Shown: positions 1 through 9,296, counted from the first letter of the stretch. The stretch is DNA of 64,000 nt from Thiomicrospira aerophila AL3 (GCF_000227665.2 NZ_CP007030.1:1922001-1986000), one strand, 5' to 3'. The notes: generated from the letters alone by a model not told the origin. Numbers and translations: made by a program.

Positions 1-686
1 ATCATTACCGGATGGCCGGCCAACTGCAACATATCGACATCATTTAAGCCATCGCCAAACGCCATCACCTCTTTCGGGTCTAGGCCGTGGCGGGTTAATA
101 GGGCTTGCAAGGCCGCGCCTTTGGATACCCCTTGGTTCATCACTTCTAAATAGATGTCGGTGGTGTAGGTGATATAGAGGCGGTCGCCGAGTTGTTGCTC
201 TAAGCGGGCTTGGAGCGGCGCCAGCGCATCGGGGCTGGCATTAAAATAAAACTTGTCGATATGCCGATGGGAAATTTGGGCAAAATCGGTTATACGATAA
301 GCAAAGCCAGAGGCATGGTGAATGGCTAATAGCGGTTCGTTGGGCTGCTCTACCAGCCACAAGTCTTGTTGGTAAATATTGCGATGCACCGCAAATCCGG
401 CAGACAGTGCTAATACCTGCGCAACCAATTCAGCAGGGATATGGTTTTCGTAAATTAACTGCTGCTGTGGATTATGCACGCGCGCGCCATTGGAGGTAAT
501 CAGCGTAATCGGTAGGTTGAGTTGCTGGGTGAGCAGATAGACATCTTGGTAATGGCGACCGGTGGCAATCGCTAGTTGCACGCCTTGTTGGTGCAGTTGC
601 GCTAAAGCGGCTTGGTTGGCCGGCGAGATGACATGATGTGGGTTGAGCAGCGTGCCATCGAGGTCGAGCACCAGCAGTTTAATCAT
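1..686 (-). CDS. Cof-type HAD-superfamily phosphatase, C-terminus beyond window
   Basis: Cytosolic sugar-phosphate-type phosphatase of the Cof/YidA branch of the HAD superfamily; the true substrate cannot be read from sequence. Translating the minus strand from ATG at 686 gives an N-terminal LVLDLDGTLLN (HAD motif I, nucleophile Asp), a TGR motif near residue 45, a Cof-type cap region, and near the window edge a GDGLNDVDML motif (motif IV, metal-binding Asp residues). About 228 residues are visible and the last roughly 35-45 lie outside the window. The start overlaps the 3' end of the tetR gene by 8 bp (ATGATTAA), so the two are probably translationally coupled and co-transcribed. Confidence 0.9.
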   Translation of the reverse strand, partial: MIKLLVLDLDGTLLNPHHVISPANQAALAQLHQQGVQLAIATGRHYQDVYLLTQQLNLPITLITSNGARVHNPQQQLIYENHIPAELVAQVLALSAGFAVHRNIYQQDLWLVEQPNEPLLAIHHASGFAYRITDFAQISHRHIDKFYFNASPDALAPLQARLEQQLGDRLYITYTTDIYLEVMNQGVSKGAALQALLTRHGLDPKEVMAFGDGLNDVDMLQLAGHPVM

Positions 687-1302
687 GTTGTGCGCCCTGC
701 AAAAAAATCTGAATCGCTTGCTCTAGTACTGCGTCGCATTGGGCCGGGGTGAGGGTTTCGCCAAACAGCGCTCGAAAGTGCAATGGGCCTTTAATCATTT
801 CAACAAACTGAAAGGCGGCGATTTCGCAATCTTGAATCTGCAGCAGGCCTGCGGCTTGTTGTTGGCTTAAAAAACGGCTCAGAATTTTATTCAGCCGATT
901 GGGGCCATATTGCATAAAAATCCGTTGGATTTCAGCTTGATCGGCGCCCTGCTCGGTTAATACCAAGCGATAAATCGCCAGGGCATCGGGTTCAAAAATC
1001 ATCTGCTGAAGTTGGCGACCAAAATTGCGCAGCGAGGTGGGCAGGTCATCGACCCAAAGGCCTTTTTCTTCAAAGTCGGCAAAGGCTTCGCAGGTGGCTT
1101 TTTGAAAACAGGCTTCAAACAAACCCAGTTTGTTGCCAAAAAACTTATAGACCGTGCCTAACGAGCCGCCGGAGCGTTTGACAATTTCATTGACACTGGC
1201 GCGCGCATAGCCCTGCTCGACAAACACTTGTTTGGCGGCGTCTAAAATTTTTTCATGGCGTTGATAACCACGTTTGGTGTGAGGGGTTGGGTCTAATTCC
1301 AT
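679..1302 (-). CDS. TetR/AcrR-family transcriptional repressor of the divergent RND efflux operon
   Basis: Cytosolic DNA-binding regulator of 207 residues, the usual TetR length. The N-terminal helix-turn-helix is clear (residues about 15-60, with VNEIVKRSGGSLGTVYKFFGNK as recognition region), followed by an all-helical ligand-binding and dimerisation domain. It is divergent from the efflux adaptor gene across a 134-bp gap that contains an inverted repeat overlapping the efflux promoter, the usual layout for a local repressor released by a pump substrate. Function as efflux repressor is inferred from family and position; the ligand is unknown. Confidence 0.88.
   Translation of the reverse strand: MELDPTPHTKRGYQRHEKILDAAKQVFVEQGYARASVNEIVKRSGGSLGTVYKFFGNKLGLFEACFQKATCEAFADFEEKGLWVDDLPTSLRNFGRQLQQMIFEPDALAIYRLVLTEQGADQAEIQRIFMQYGPNRLNKILSRFLSQQQAAGLLQIQDCEIAAFQFVEMIKGPLHFRALFGETLTPAQCDAVLEQAIQIFLQGAQHD
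843..852. repeat. Representative of the iterated palindrome CAGGCCTG / GCAGGCCTGC
   Basis: First of 24 CAGGCCTG copies. Octamer starts: 844, 1912, 4068, 5953, 6116, 9024, 9174, 9780, 10674, 32935, 34739, 36065, 37080, 37463, 39111, 39759, 40580, 41407, 42737, 44150, 44559, 50095, 60636, 61479. Ten are the full decamer GCAGGCCTGC. All lie in the core genome and none between 11766 and 32528; nearly all are within coding sequence. Confidence 0.9.
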
Positions 1303-1372
1303 CGGCTAAGTTGGCTGTTTATTTAGCGGTCATTATAACGAATTTATAGCGATTTATTGCACAGAGGTGCGC

Positions 1373-1400
1373 TTGCAAAAAGTGTAACGAATGCTACACT
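1373..1400 (+). promoter_or_regulatory. Efflux operon promoter with overlapping candidate TetR operator
   Basis: A -35-like TTGCAA (1373-1378) and a -10-like TACACT (1395-1400) are 16 bp apart. An inverted repeat AGTGTA-N8-TACACT (1381-1400) covers the spacer and the -10, so a dimeric repressor bound there would block RNA polymerase. The palindrome is seen directly; its use by the neighbouring TetR protein is inferred. Confidence 0.55.
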
Positions 1401-1436
1401 ACATTTCTTTTTATTAAAGGGTATTGGATTAGCGTT

Positions 1437-2600
1437 ATGAATCAGTCATCTGCTCGCGGTAAGGGTTGGGGTCGCTTGGTTACATGGTCTTTGGGCATGG
1501 GCTTGTGTTTTATCGCGCCCTATGCGATTGCCAATGCGCAGGCCGATGCGCCGCCACCGATGCCGGTGCAGGTGCAGGTGATTGAGGCGACAAATGTGGC
1601 GCTCAGTTATGAGTATCCGGCGCGGGTGCAAAGTGCGAATCAGGTAGACATTCATGCTCGGGTTAGTGGCGTGTTGTTAAAACAGCATTTTAACGACGGC
1701 GATGCGGTGAAAAAAGGCCAGCTGCTTTACAGTATTGAAGATCGGATTTACCAAGCGGCGGTGGATCATGCCCAAGCCCAGGTGCTGATGGCGCAGGCGC
1801 AATTACGCCAAGCCGAGCGCGAAAAGGTCCGTGTTGAGGGCTTGTTTAAAGAACAAGCGGTCAGTGAGCAAGAGCGCGATCAGACGATTTCGGCTTATGA
1901 GCTGGCACAAGCAGGCCTGGTAGGTGCGCAAGCGGCGTTGCAATCGGCCCAGATTGATTTGGATTACACGCAAGTACGCGCACCGATTAATGGCATGACC
2001 GGCCAAAAACAACAAACGGTTGGCGATTTAGTCGGTCGCGATTATAACCGCAGCCTGTTGACCACCCTCACCCAGCTCGACCCGATTGAGGTGCATTTTA
2101 CGATTGGCGAGCGCGAGTTTATTGAGCGTCAGCAACAGTTGCAACAGGGCATTTTGCGCTTTAGCCAAGGCGAACAACTGAGCGCGCAGGTGAGCCATTT
2201 GGGTCATCAGCTGACGGGGGTGATTGATTTTGCTGATCATCAAATTAATCCACACACCGGCAGTGTCAGTTTAAGAGCGCGTTTTGCTAACCCGAATGCA
2301 GCGCTGCTGCCGGGTGCGTTTGTGCGTATTCAGCTCGACGGCATTGAAGCGGTCGATGTGATTCAAATTCCGCAATCGGCGGTGCTGCAAATTGGCTCGC
2401 AGGCGTTTGTCTATGTAATCAAAGATGGCACGGCGCAGATGGTACCGGTGGGCTTGCAACGCGCGGTGGAACAAACTTGGTTGGTGGACAGCGGTTTAGC
2501 GGTGGGGGATCAATTGATTTTAAACAACCTGATTAAATTGCGCCCCAATACCCCGGTTCAAGCTGTGCAAGCTAATCACAGCACAGACACCGCTGAATAA
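1437..2600 (+). CDS. RND efflux periplasmic adaptor (membrane fusion protein)
   Basis: Periplasmic adaptor that joins the inner-membrane RND pump to the outer-membrane channel. The 387 residues match the AcrA/MexA family. It has an N-terminal signal region (about residues 1-36, ending after AIANAQA), a first lipoyl half near residues 70-100 (VSGVLLKQHFNDGDAVKKGQ), an alpha-helical hairpin rich in Gln/Ala (about 105-175), a second lipoyl half with VRAPINGMTGQ, then beta-barrel and membrane-proximal domains. There is no lipobox cysteine at the end of the signal, so it is probably not acylated, unlike AcrA. It is followed after 20 bp by the pump gene. Confidence 0.93.
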   Translation: MNQSSARGKGWGRLVTWSLGMGLCFIAPYAIANAQADAPPPMPVQVQVIEATNVALSYEYPARVQSANQVDIHARVSGVLLKQHFNDGDAVKKGQLLYSIEDRIYQAAVDHAQAQVLMAQAQLRQAEREKVRVEGLFKEQAVSEQERDQTISAYELAQAGLVGAQAALQSAQIDLDYTQVRAPINGMTGQKQQTVGDLVGRDYNRSLLTTLTQLDPIEVHFTIGEREFIERQQQLQQGILRFSQGEQLSAQVSHLGHQLTGVIDFADHQINPHTGSVSLRARFANPNAALLPGAFVRIQLDGIEAVDVIQIPQSAVLQIGSQAFVYVIKDGTAQMVPVGLQRAVEQTWLVDSGLAVGDQLILNNLIKLRPNTPVQAVQANHSTDTAE

Positions 2601-2620
2601 CTCGCCTAGGAGCCTTGTCG

Positions 2621-5600
2621 ATGTTTTCTAAATTTTTTATCGAACGCCCGGTGTTTGCGATTGTCATGTCGGTGATTATTGTGTTGGTAGGCTTAATGAG
2701 CCTGCGCGATTTACCGATTGCCGAATACCCCGAAATTGTACCGCCCCAAATTACCGTGTCCACCAGTTACCCCGGTGCTAGTGCCGAAACCATTGCTGAA
2801 ACGGTGGCCGCGCCGCTAGAGCAACAGCTTAATGGCATTGAAAATATGCTGTATATGAATTCGGTCGCCTCCTCGTCCGGTACGGTGACCGTTAGCTTAA
2901 CGTTTGAGGTGGGCAGTAATATTAACGAAGCCTTGATGGATGTGAATAACAAAGTGCAGTCAGCGATTAACCGCTTGCCAGAAGAAGTCCAACGCGTCGG
3001 GTTACAAGTCAATAAACGCTCACCAAGCTTGTTAAAAGTGATTGCGATGTATTCTGAAGATGCCAGCCGCGATACGATTTTTATGGCCAACTATGGCTTG
3101 ATTAATGTGGTGGACGAGCTGAAACGGATTCCGGGTATTGGTGAAGTGCGCCAATTTGGGGCCAAAGACTACTCGATGCGCATTTGGCTAGACCCAAATC
3201 GGATGGCGCAATATGGCATTGCACCGGGCGATGTGGCGCGGGCGATTCGAGAGCAAAATTCGCAGTTTGCCGCCGGACAAATTGGTCAAGAGCCGCTATT
3301 TAATGAACAGGCGTTTACCTACACGATTATTACCGAGGGGCGCTTAAATCAACCCGACCAGTTTGAGAATATCGTGTTGCGCGCCAATGACGATGGCGGG
3401 ATGCTGCGGATTAAGGATGTCGCCCGCGTGGAGCTGGGAGCTGAACTCTATAACTTTGAAGCGACGTTTAACGGCAAACCGACCGTGCCGATTGGGATTT
3501 TCTTGCAAGCCGATGCCAATGCATTGGAGGTGTCGAAATTGGTGGATGACAAGATGGCCGAGTTGGCCGAGCGTTTTCCGCAGGGCGTGAATTACGCGAT
3601 TCCTTACGACACCACCACCTTTGTGAAGGTGTCGATTCAGCAGGTGTTTTATACCTTTATTGAAGCCCTGATTCTGGTGTCGTTTATTGTGTTTTTGTTT
3701 TTACAAAACTGGCGCGCCACCTTTATTCCGCTCTTGGCGATTCCGGTGTCGGTGATTGGCACCTTTATTGGGTTTGAACTGCTCGGTTTTTCGATTAACC
3801 AGCTGACGCTATTTGGGATGATTCTCGCCATCGGCATTGTGGTGGATGATGCGATTATTGTGGTGGAAAACGTCGAACGGATTATGCGCCAAGATAAGCT
3901 GAATGCCAAAGATGCAACGATTAAAGCAATGCGCGAGCTGACCAGCCCGCTGATTGCGATTGTGTTGGTGCTATCGGCGGTGTTTATTCCGGTTGGGTTT
4001 GTTGGTGGGTTTACCGGCGAAATGTATAAACAATTTGCGATTACGATTGTGGTGTCGGTGGCGATATCAGGCCTGGTGGCGCTGACGCTCACGCCGGCGC
4101 TCTGTGCCAGTATGCTTAAAGACCATGATGACAAACCGAGTCGATGGTTTGGTTGGTTTAACCGTTTGTTTGAGTGGCTGAGTGACCGTTTTAGTGACGG
4201 GGTGGCGAAGGTGATGCGCTATAGCTTGCTGAGTTTGCTGTTGTTTGTCGGCTTGGGGTATTTAGCCGTGCAACAATTGCAGGCCTTGCCATCGAGTTTG
4301 GTGCCGCAGGAAGACAAGGGCAGTATGTTTGTGGTCAGTTATTTGCCGCCGGCGGCTTCGCTGTCTAGAACAATTGAGGTGCGTGATCAGGTCACCGAAC
4401 AGGTGTTGGCGCATCCGGCGATGGAAAACTTCATTCATTTTGCCGGCTTTGATTTGCAAACCTTCACTAACCGCACCGATTCGGCCGCTGGGTTTGCGAC
4501 CCTGAAGCATTGGGACGAGCGCAACAGCCCCGATATGCATATTGATGGGGTGGTTGGTCAGTTGTTTGGCCAATTTATGCAAAATGATCAAGCCTTTAGC
4601 CTGCCGCTGGCGATGCCGACGATTATGGGCATGAGCATGACCGGCGGGGTCGAAGGGTATTTGCAAAACCGTATAGGTGCGGATTATCAACAGCTTGGCG
4701 AGGTGATAGATCAGATTGTGGCAGCTGCAAATCAGCGCCCGGAACTGCAACGGGTGCGTACCACTTTCTCGACTAAAACCCCGCAATATCAAGCGATATT
4801 GGATCGAGAAAAAACTCAAACCTTACAAGTGCCAATTAACGAAGCCTTTGCAGCGATGCAAGCGACCTTTGGTAGCCTGTATGTGAATGACTTTAACCTG
4901 TTTGGCCGCACCTTCCGAGTGAATTTACAGTCTGAAGGCGACTATCGCGAAAGCGCGGACAACCTGAAGGATGTGTTTGTGCGTTCTAGTCGCGGCGAGA
5001 TGATTCCGCTGGATAATCTCATTCGCTTTGAGCGTATTACAGGTGCGGATGTGGTTGATCGTTTTAACCTGTTTCCAGCGGCTAAAATTATGGCTGAACC
5101 GCAACCGGGCTTTACTTCCGGCGATGCGATGATGGCGTTGCAACAGGTGGTCGATGAGATTGCGCCGGATGGCTTTACGCTCGGCTGGGTGGGCGAAGCC
5201 TATCAAGCGGATGCCGCGGCGGGGAGTGGCACGCAAGCGTTTTTATTTGGTCTGCTGATTGTGTTTTTGATTTTGGCGGCACAATATGGTCGCTGGACCT
5301 TGCCGTTAGCGGTGGTGATGGCGGTGCCGTTTGCGGTGTTGGGCGCGGCCTTGGCGACCCAATGGCGCGGCTTGGACAATGACATTTATTTCCAGCTTGG
5401 TTTGCTGACGCTGATTGGTTTGTCGGCCAAAAACGCGATTTTGATTGTGGAGTTTGCGATGCAAAAACGCGCGCAGGGTATGGAGCTTAGGTTGGCCGCG
5501 ATTGAAGCGGCGCGGATGCGCTTCCGCCCAATTGTGATGACTTCACTCGCCTTTACCATGGCCGCGATTCCGTTGATGATTAGTGAAGGCGCGGGAGCGG

Positions 5601-5755
5601 CGGCACGTAATGCGGTCGGCACCGGCGTGGTGGGTGGGATGATTCTTGCCACCTTCTTAGCCCCTTTGTTTATTCCAATGTTCTTCCACTGGATGGCGAG
5701 CTTTTCTGAATGGTTTGATCGCAAACGCCAAGCTACGCCTAAAGGAGCCGTCTAA
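2621..5755 (+). CDS. RND multidrug efflux transporter, HAE1 family (AcrB/MexB/AdeB type)
   Basis: Inner-membrane proton/drug antiporter of 1044 residues, twelve membrane spans and two large periplasmic loops, family-typical length. The proton-relay residues are present: the Asp pair in IVVDDAIIVVENVER (residues 409-410) and the Lys in GLSAKNAILIVEF (residue 937), matching AcrB D407/D408 and K940. ATG at 2621 is preferred over the upstream TTG at 2615 because AGGAG at 2608-2612 is 8 nt from the ATG but only 2 nt from the TTG, and family members start MFSKFFI. The stop overlaps the channel gene as TAATG. Substrate range cannot be read from sequence. Confidence 0.95.
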   Translation: MFSKFFIERPVFAIVMSVIIVLVGLMSLRDLPIAEYPEIVPPQITVSTSYPGASAETIAETVAAPLEQQLNGIENMLYMNSVASSSGTVTVSLTFEVGSNINEALMDVNNKVQSAINRLPEEVQRVGLQVNKRSPSLLKVIAMYSEDASRDTIFMANYGLINVVDELKRIPGIGEVRQFGAKDYSMRIWLDPNRMAQYGIAPGDVARAIREQNSQFAAGQIGQEPLFNEQAFTYTIITEGRLNQPDQFENIVLRANDDGGMLRIKDVARVELGAELYNFEATFNGKPTVPIGIFLQADANALEVSKLVDDKMAELAERFPQGVNYAIPYDTTTFVKVSIQQVFYTFIEALILVSFIVFLFLQNWRATFIPLLAIPVSVIGTFIGFELLGFSINQLTLFGMILAIGIVVDDAIIVVENVERIMRQDKLNAKDATIKAMRELTSPLIAIVLVLSAVFIPVGFVGGFTGEMYKQFAITIVVSVAISGLVALTLTPALCASMLKDHDDKPSRWFGWFNRLFEWLSDRFSDGVAKVMRYSLLSLLLFVGLGYLAVQQLQALPSSLVPQEDKGSMFVVSYLPPAASLSRTIEVRDQVTEQVLAHPAMENFIHFAGFDLQTFTNRTDSAAGFATLKHWDERNSPDMHIDGVVGQLFGQFMQNDQAFSLPLAMPTIMGMSMTGGVEGYLQNRIGADYQQLGEVIDQIVAAANQRPELQRVRTTFSTKTPQYQAILDREKTQTLQVPINEAFAAMQATFGSLYVNDFNLFGRTFRVNLQSEGDYRESADNLKDVFVRSSRGEMIPLDNLIRFERITGADVVDRFNLFPAAKIMAEPQPGFTSGDAMMALQQVVDEIAPDGFTLGWVGEAYQADAAAGSGTQAFLFGLLIVFLILAAQYGRWTLPLAVVMAVPFAVLGAALATQWRGLDNDIYFQLGLLTLIGLSAKNAILIVEFAMQKRAQGMELRLAAIEAARMRFRPIVMTSLAFTMAAIPLMISEGAGAAARNAVGTGVVGGMILATFLAPLFIPMFFHWMASFSEWFDRKRQATPKGAV

Positions 5756-7224
5756 TGCGCCTGTTATTTAGTAAAACCTCTTGCGTGACTTGTCGCACGA
5801 CTAGCCGCATGAAACGCTTAACGGCGGCCATCGCTTTAGCTGCTTTAGCGACGGGCTGCTCGCAAATTCCGAGCTACCAAGCGCCGCAAAACGATTTGCC
5901 GCCAAGCTTAACGCTAGCTGATAATTTAAAGCTGGACAATCAGTTAAATGACCAGGCCTGGTGGCAAAGTTTTGCCGATCAACAGCTCACAGAATGGCTA
6001 GAACAGGCGCTCGGCTACAACCGTGATTTAGCGGTGCTGGATCAGCGTTTAGTGCAGGCGCAAGCGGCGCTCACACGCGGTCAAGCAGACAGGCTGCCCA
6101 ATGTGATAGGACAAGCAGGCCTGGGTCGCCAACAAACCAGTGACAATGCTTTTCCGACTAACCAAGGCGCTGAGTTTGATCGATTTACGCTAGAAGGTTT
6201 AGTGAGTTATGAAGTCGATTTATGGGGCCGAGTTCGTGCGCAACAACAAGGCCTGGTTGCACGCTATCAAGCGCTGGCTTCGGATCGTCAAGCCGCACAA
6301 TTAAGCTTAACCAGTGCAGTGGCGCAGCACTATTTTAGCTTGCGGGCGTTAGATGAAATGGTACTGATTGCACAAAATACCGTGGTGTCGCGCCAGGAGA
6401 ATTTGCAATTGCGCCAACGTCAGTTTGAGCTGGGACGTCTTACCCCGTTGGCGGTGCAGCAAGCCGAAGTGGAATTGAGTCGCGTGGAGGTTGAACTGAT
6501 TCGTTTACAGGCTGAGCAAGACCAACAGCGTAACGCCCTGAGTGTATTGTTAGGCCATAACCCGACCCAACAACTTGCGATGGCCCAATCACATCCCGAA
6601 TCGAACACACGATTTATTGATTTAACCCTGCCGCCGCTGCAGCTTGATTGGGACAGTCAGCGGTTATTACAACGACCGGATGTTATCGCTGCGGAACAAC
6701 GCTTGCAAGCCGCCAACGCCGATATCGGTCAGGCCCGCGCCGCCCTATTTCCTAGTTTAAAACTGAATGCTCTGCTCGGATTTAGCAGTGTCGATTTAAA
6801 CAGTTTATTTGATTCAGATGCGCTGCAATGGCAGGCCAATGCTGGTTTAACGGCACCGATTTTTAATGGCGGTGCGTTACGCGCGCAACTTCAGATCACG
6901 GAGGCCGAACAACAAATTATCCTGTTAGATTATCAACAAACTCTACGCCAAGCCTTTGCTGAAACCCTGAATGCCATCAGCCAACTAAACCGTGCCGATG
7001 CGCAACTGGCGGCACAACAGCGTCAACTTGATGCCCTGCGCAAAACGCTGGACTTAGCCCAAAAACGTTTTGATGCTGGCTATTCAAGTTATTTGGAAGT
7101 GCTCGATGCACAACGCGCATTATTTGATGCTGAAATTGCGATGGCTCGCACCCAGCGTGACCTTAGGTTGGCGCGCATTGCACTCTATAAAGCACTCGGA
7201 GGCCATAGTCAGGCCGCCACATGA
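5755..7224 (+). CDS. Outer-membrane efflux channel lipoprotein (NodT/OprM family)
   Basis: Outer-membrane TolC-like channel for the RND pump, 489 residues, with two OEP repeats rich in Gln/Ala helices. The lipoprotein signal MKRLTAAIALAALATGC lies 18 codons inside the open frame, so processing at that Cys is expected whichever start is used. ATG at 5755 is supported by AAAGGAG at 5741-5747 and by the TAATG overlap with the pump gene; ATG at 5809 would give a more standard signal peptide. The gene ends in an ATGA overlap with the LpxR-like gene, making a four-gene operon. Confidence 0.93.
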   Translation: MRLLFSKTSCVTCRTTSRMKRLTAAIALAALATGCSQIPSYQAPQNDLPPSLTLADNLKLDNQLNDQAWWQSFADQQLTEWLEQALGYNRDLAVLDQRLVQAQAALTRGQADRLPNVIGQAGLGRQQTSDNAFPTNQGAEFDRFTLEGLVSYEVDLWGRVRAQQQGLVARYQALASDRQAAQLSLTSAVAQHYFSLRALDEMVLIAQNTVVSRQENLQLRQRQFELGRLTPLAVQQAEVELSRVEVELIRLQAEQDQQRNALSVLLGHNPTQQLAMAQSHPESNTRFIDLTLPPLQLDWDSQRLLQRPDVIAAEQRLQAANADIGQARAALFPSLKLNALLGFSSVDLNSLFDSDALQWQANAGLTAPIFNGGALRAQLQITEAEQQIILLDYQQTLRQAFAETLNAISQLNRADAQLAAQQRQLDALRKTLDLAQKRFDAGYSSYLEVLDAQRALFDAEIAMARTQRDLRLARIALYKALGGHSQAAT

Positions 7225-8249
7225 AGCGATTTAGGTTAGCGAGAGGCCTTGTTGGATGGTTTTTATGGGCTTTTTTAAGCCAGGCTTTCGCATTTGATGG
7301 CATTGACCAACCTGGCAAGAACACTTATCGCGCCGTGCTCACTAGCGACAATGATTCCATAGCGCTATTCAATTCAGATCGTTTTTACACCAATGGACTA
7401 AAACTGACCCTGAGCCACAATAGCCAGAACCAAGCCCCTATATGGCTGCAAACAATCGGACAGTGGCTGCCTTGGTTTCCAGACCATCAGTCAACACGTC
7501 ATGCTTATACCATTGGACAAAGCATGTTTACGCCTGAGGATCTTGCTACAGCCTCATTGCTGCCATTTGATCGCCCCTATGCGGGTTGGTTATATGCGAC
7601 CGCAGACCTTGCCACAAGACAAGATAATCAGTTTGATGCGCTTTCTATTTCTATTGGTATTGTCGGCCCTTATTCCCAAGCTGAGCAATCACAGAAATTT
7701 GTGCACCAATTAATCGGTGCGCAAGACCCAAAAGGTTGGAATAATCAATTGGATAATGCGGTAGGTGTCAATTTGGCCTATCAACGCAGTTGGCGTATTG
7801 TTGAAATTCAGCGAAACCAACACAGTCTATTTGACTTAACACCCTATGCCAGCGGCGCTCTAGGGACTGTCTATCGATATCTTGGCACCGGCATTAACCT
7901 ACGCTATGGTCCTCATTTAGCGGATGATTATGGCGTGCCAAAACTTCAATTCGGTTTACCTATTACTCACTCCATCGCCCTCTCTGCGGCGAAATCATTC
8001 AGCTGGTATATTTTTAGTGGTATTGAAGTGCGTTATGTGGAATATAATTATTTTTTGCATGGCAATAATGCGTTGACCCGCCAAATTCAAATTCAACCTA
8101 ACCCTTGGATAGGCCAATTGCAAGCGGGGGTGGTATTCGATTGGCCACGCTTTAGCCTGACACTTAATCAGATGTTTCAAACTAAAGAATATACCTCACA
8201 AGTGCGCGCGCATAATATTGGCGCACTGTCTTTTTCGCTAAAGTATTAA
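7221..8249 (+). CDS. LpxR-like outer-membrane lipid A deacylase family protein (DUF2219)
   Basis: Predicted outer-membrane beta-barrel of 342 residues with an N-terminal signal (cleavage near AFA-FDG) and a C-terminal aromatic strand ending SFSLKY. The mature N-terminus has the family pattern LTSDNDSIALFNSDRFYTNG, with the Asn-Asp pair that acts in catalysis in Salmonella LpxR (removal of the 3'-acyloxyacyl chain of lipid A). It overlaps the channel gene by 4 bp (ATGA) and so is probably co-transcribed with the efflux pump under the TetR control. Enzymatic activity is inferred from family. Placement in an efflux operon would couple envelope remodelling to drug export. Confidence 0.78.
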   Translation: MKRFRLARGLVGWFLWAFLSQAFAFDGIDQPGKNTYRAVLTSDNDSIALFNSDRFYTNGLKLTLSHNSQNQAPIWLQTIGQWLPWFPDHQSTRHAYTIGQSMFTPEDLATASLLPFDRPYAGWLYATADLATRQDNQFDALSISIGIVGPYSQAEQSQKFVHQLIGAQDPKGWNNQLDNAVGVNLAYQRSWRIVEIQRNQHSLFDLTPYASGALGTVYRYLGTGINLRYGPHLADDYGVPKLQFGLPITHSIALSAAKSFSWYIFSGIEVRYVEYNYFLHGNNALTRQIQIQPNPWIGQLQAGVVFDWPRFSLTLNQMFQTKEYTSQVRAHNIGALSFSLKY

Positions 8250-8373
8250 TCCCAACTTTTTAGCAAATAAATAACACCGAAACCCGCCATTATCAGTAAA
8301 ATATTCCGAGCCGATTTCTTGGCTATTCCTATGTTTTTTTGATCAATCGCAGTATTTTTTTATGGGGTGATGT

Positions 8374-8760
8374 ATGGATGACTTTAATCCATGCTTGTCT
8401 TGCGGTGCCTGCTGTCATCATTTTCGGGTGTCTTTTTACTGGTCTGAAGCCGATCCTTTTTTAGGCGGCAGCGTACCGGTTGAGCTGACGGAAAAAATTA
8501 ATAATAATTATATTTGTATGCAGGGCACCAACCAGCCGAATCCACGCTGTGTGGCGTTGGAAGGCACCTTGGGCGAATGTGTGAGCTGCAAAATTTACGC
8601 GCAACGCCCCACGCCCTGCCGTGAATTTCCCTTGTGGCTAGAGGATGGATCACTTAATCCAGAGTGTAATCGACTGCGCGCGCTGAAAGGTCTACCGGCG
8701 ATTGAGTTACCTGATCATCAGCCCAATGACGAACCACCACTGGTTCCGATTGTGGCTTAG
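8374..8760 (+). CDS. YkgJ-family cysteine cluster protein
   Basis: Small soluble protein of 128 residues with the Cys cluster of the YkgJ/UPF0153 family (predicted Zn/Fe-binding): PCLSCGACCHHFRV at the start, then single Cys near residues 50, 60, a CVSC pair and CREFP, and a late Cys. Those cysteines are thought to bind a metal or iron-sulfur centre; the biochemical role is not established. The start ATG is preceded by GGGGTGA at good spacing. The 124 bp between this gene and the LpxR-like gene show no other feature I can support. Confidence 0.85.
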   Translation: MDDFNPCLSCGACCHHFRVSFYWSEADPFLGGSVPVELTEKINNNYICMQGTNQPNPRCVALEGTLGECVSCKIYAQRPTPCREFPLWLEDGSLNPECNRLRALKGLPAIELPDHQPNDEPPLVPIVA

Positions 8761-8772
8761 GATAACTAAGTA

Positions 8773-8967
8773 TTAAAGTAAAAACAGGCCGATTAGCACG
8801 AGCACGCCACCATAAATGGCGAGCATAAAGGCATGGGCTTTAAACCAGGCTACCACCGTTTGGAAGATTTCTTCTGGGCGATATTGGAAAAACGCCAAAA
8901 CAACCATACCAAGTGCAATGATTAAGAATGCCGCAGGTACGATAAGCAATAATTGATACAGTGTCAT
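8773..8967 (-). CDS. Small two-span membrane protein, unknown function
   Basis: 64 residues with two clear hydrophobic segments (about residues 5-27 and 44-63) separated by a short amphipathic loop containing QYRPEEIFQ. I do not recognise a family. It is the last of three co-directional minus-strand genes (9833 to 8773) with short gaps, suggesting one transcript; it is convergent with the ykgJ-like gene. Confidence 0.7.
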   Translation of the reverse strand: MTLYQLLLIVPAAFLIIALGMVVLAFFQYRPEEIFQTVVAWFKAHAFMLAIYGGVLVLIGLFLL

Positions 8968-8983
8968 GGTTGCGTGACCTCCA

Positions 8984-9286
8984 CTAGATTGACTGTAATA
9001 GATCGGCTTGTAATTGAATTAACCAGGCCTGCGCCTGTTGGGCTGGCAAACTGTGACCGGCTAGTTTAACGGCTAGACACTGTTGTTGCGCATCGCCCTG
9101 CGCAAGTAGATGAGCAAGCTGGTCGTTAAGTTTAGATAAGGCTCGCGGATTTTCTTGGCTAAATAACTGTAAGCAGGCCTGCTGATTGTCATTCTCAGCG
9201 CCGTCTTCAATGGCGATATAGGCTGCCAACAAGCTGTGTAGCTCGGGATAGGTATTTAAAAAATCCATTTGGGCTTGCCAGTCCAA
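8984..9286 (-). CDS. Hypothetical small soluble protein
   Basis: 100 residues, Gln/Leu/Ala-rich and probably all helical, no signal peptide or membrane segment. I do not recognise it. Two copies of the CAGGCCTG palindrome lie inside the gene, so it belongs to the resident genome. It sits between a lipoprotein gene (upstream, 10-bp gap) and a small membrane protein gene (downstream, 16-bp gap). Confidence 0.72.
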   Translation of the reverse strand: MDWQAQMDFLNTYPELHSLLAAYIAIEDGAENDNQQACLQLFSQENPRALSKLNDQLAHLLAQGDAQQQCLAVKLAGHSLPAQQAQAWLIQLQADLLQSI

Positions 9287-9296
9287 TTGAACACCT

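Noticed and set aside
4262-4819. 185-codon minus-strand frame inside the RND pump gene
   Set aside because: Antisense shadow of a clear family gene; His/Arg-rich composition typical of shadows.
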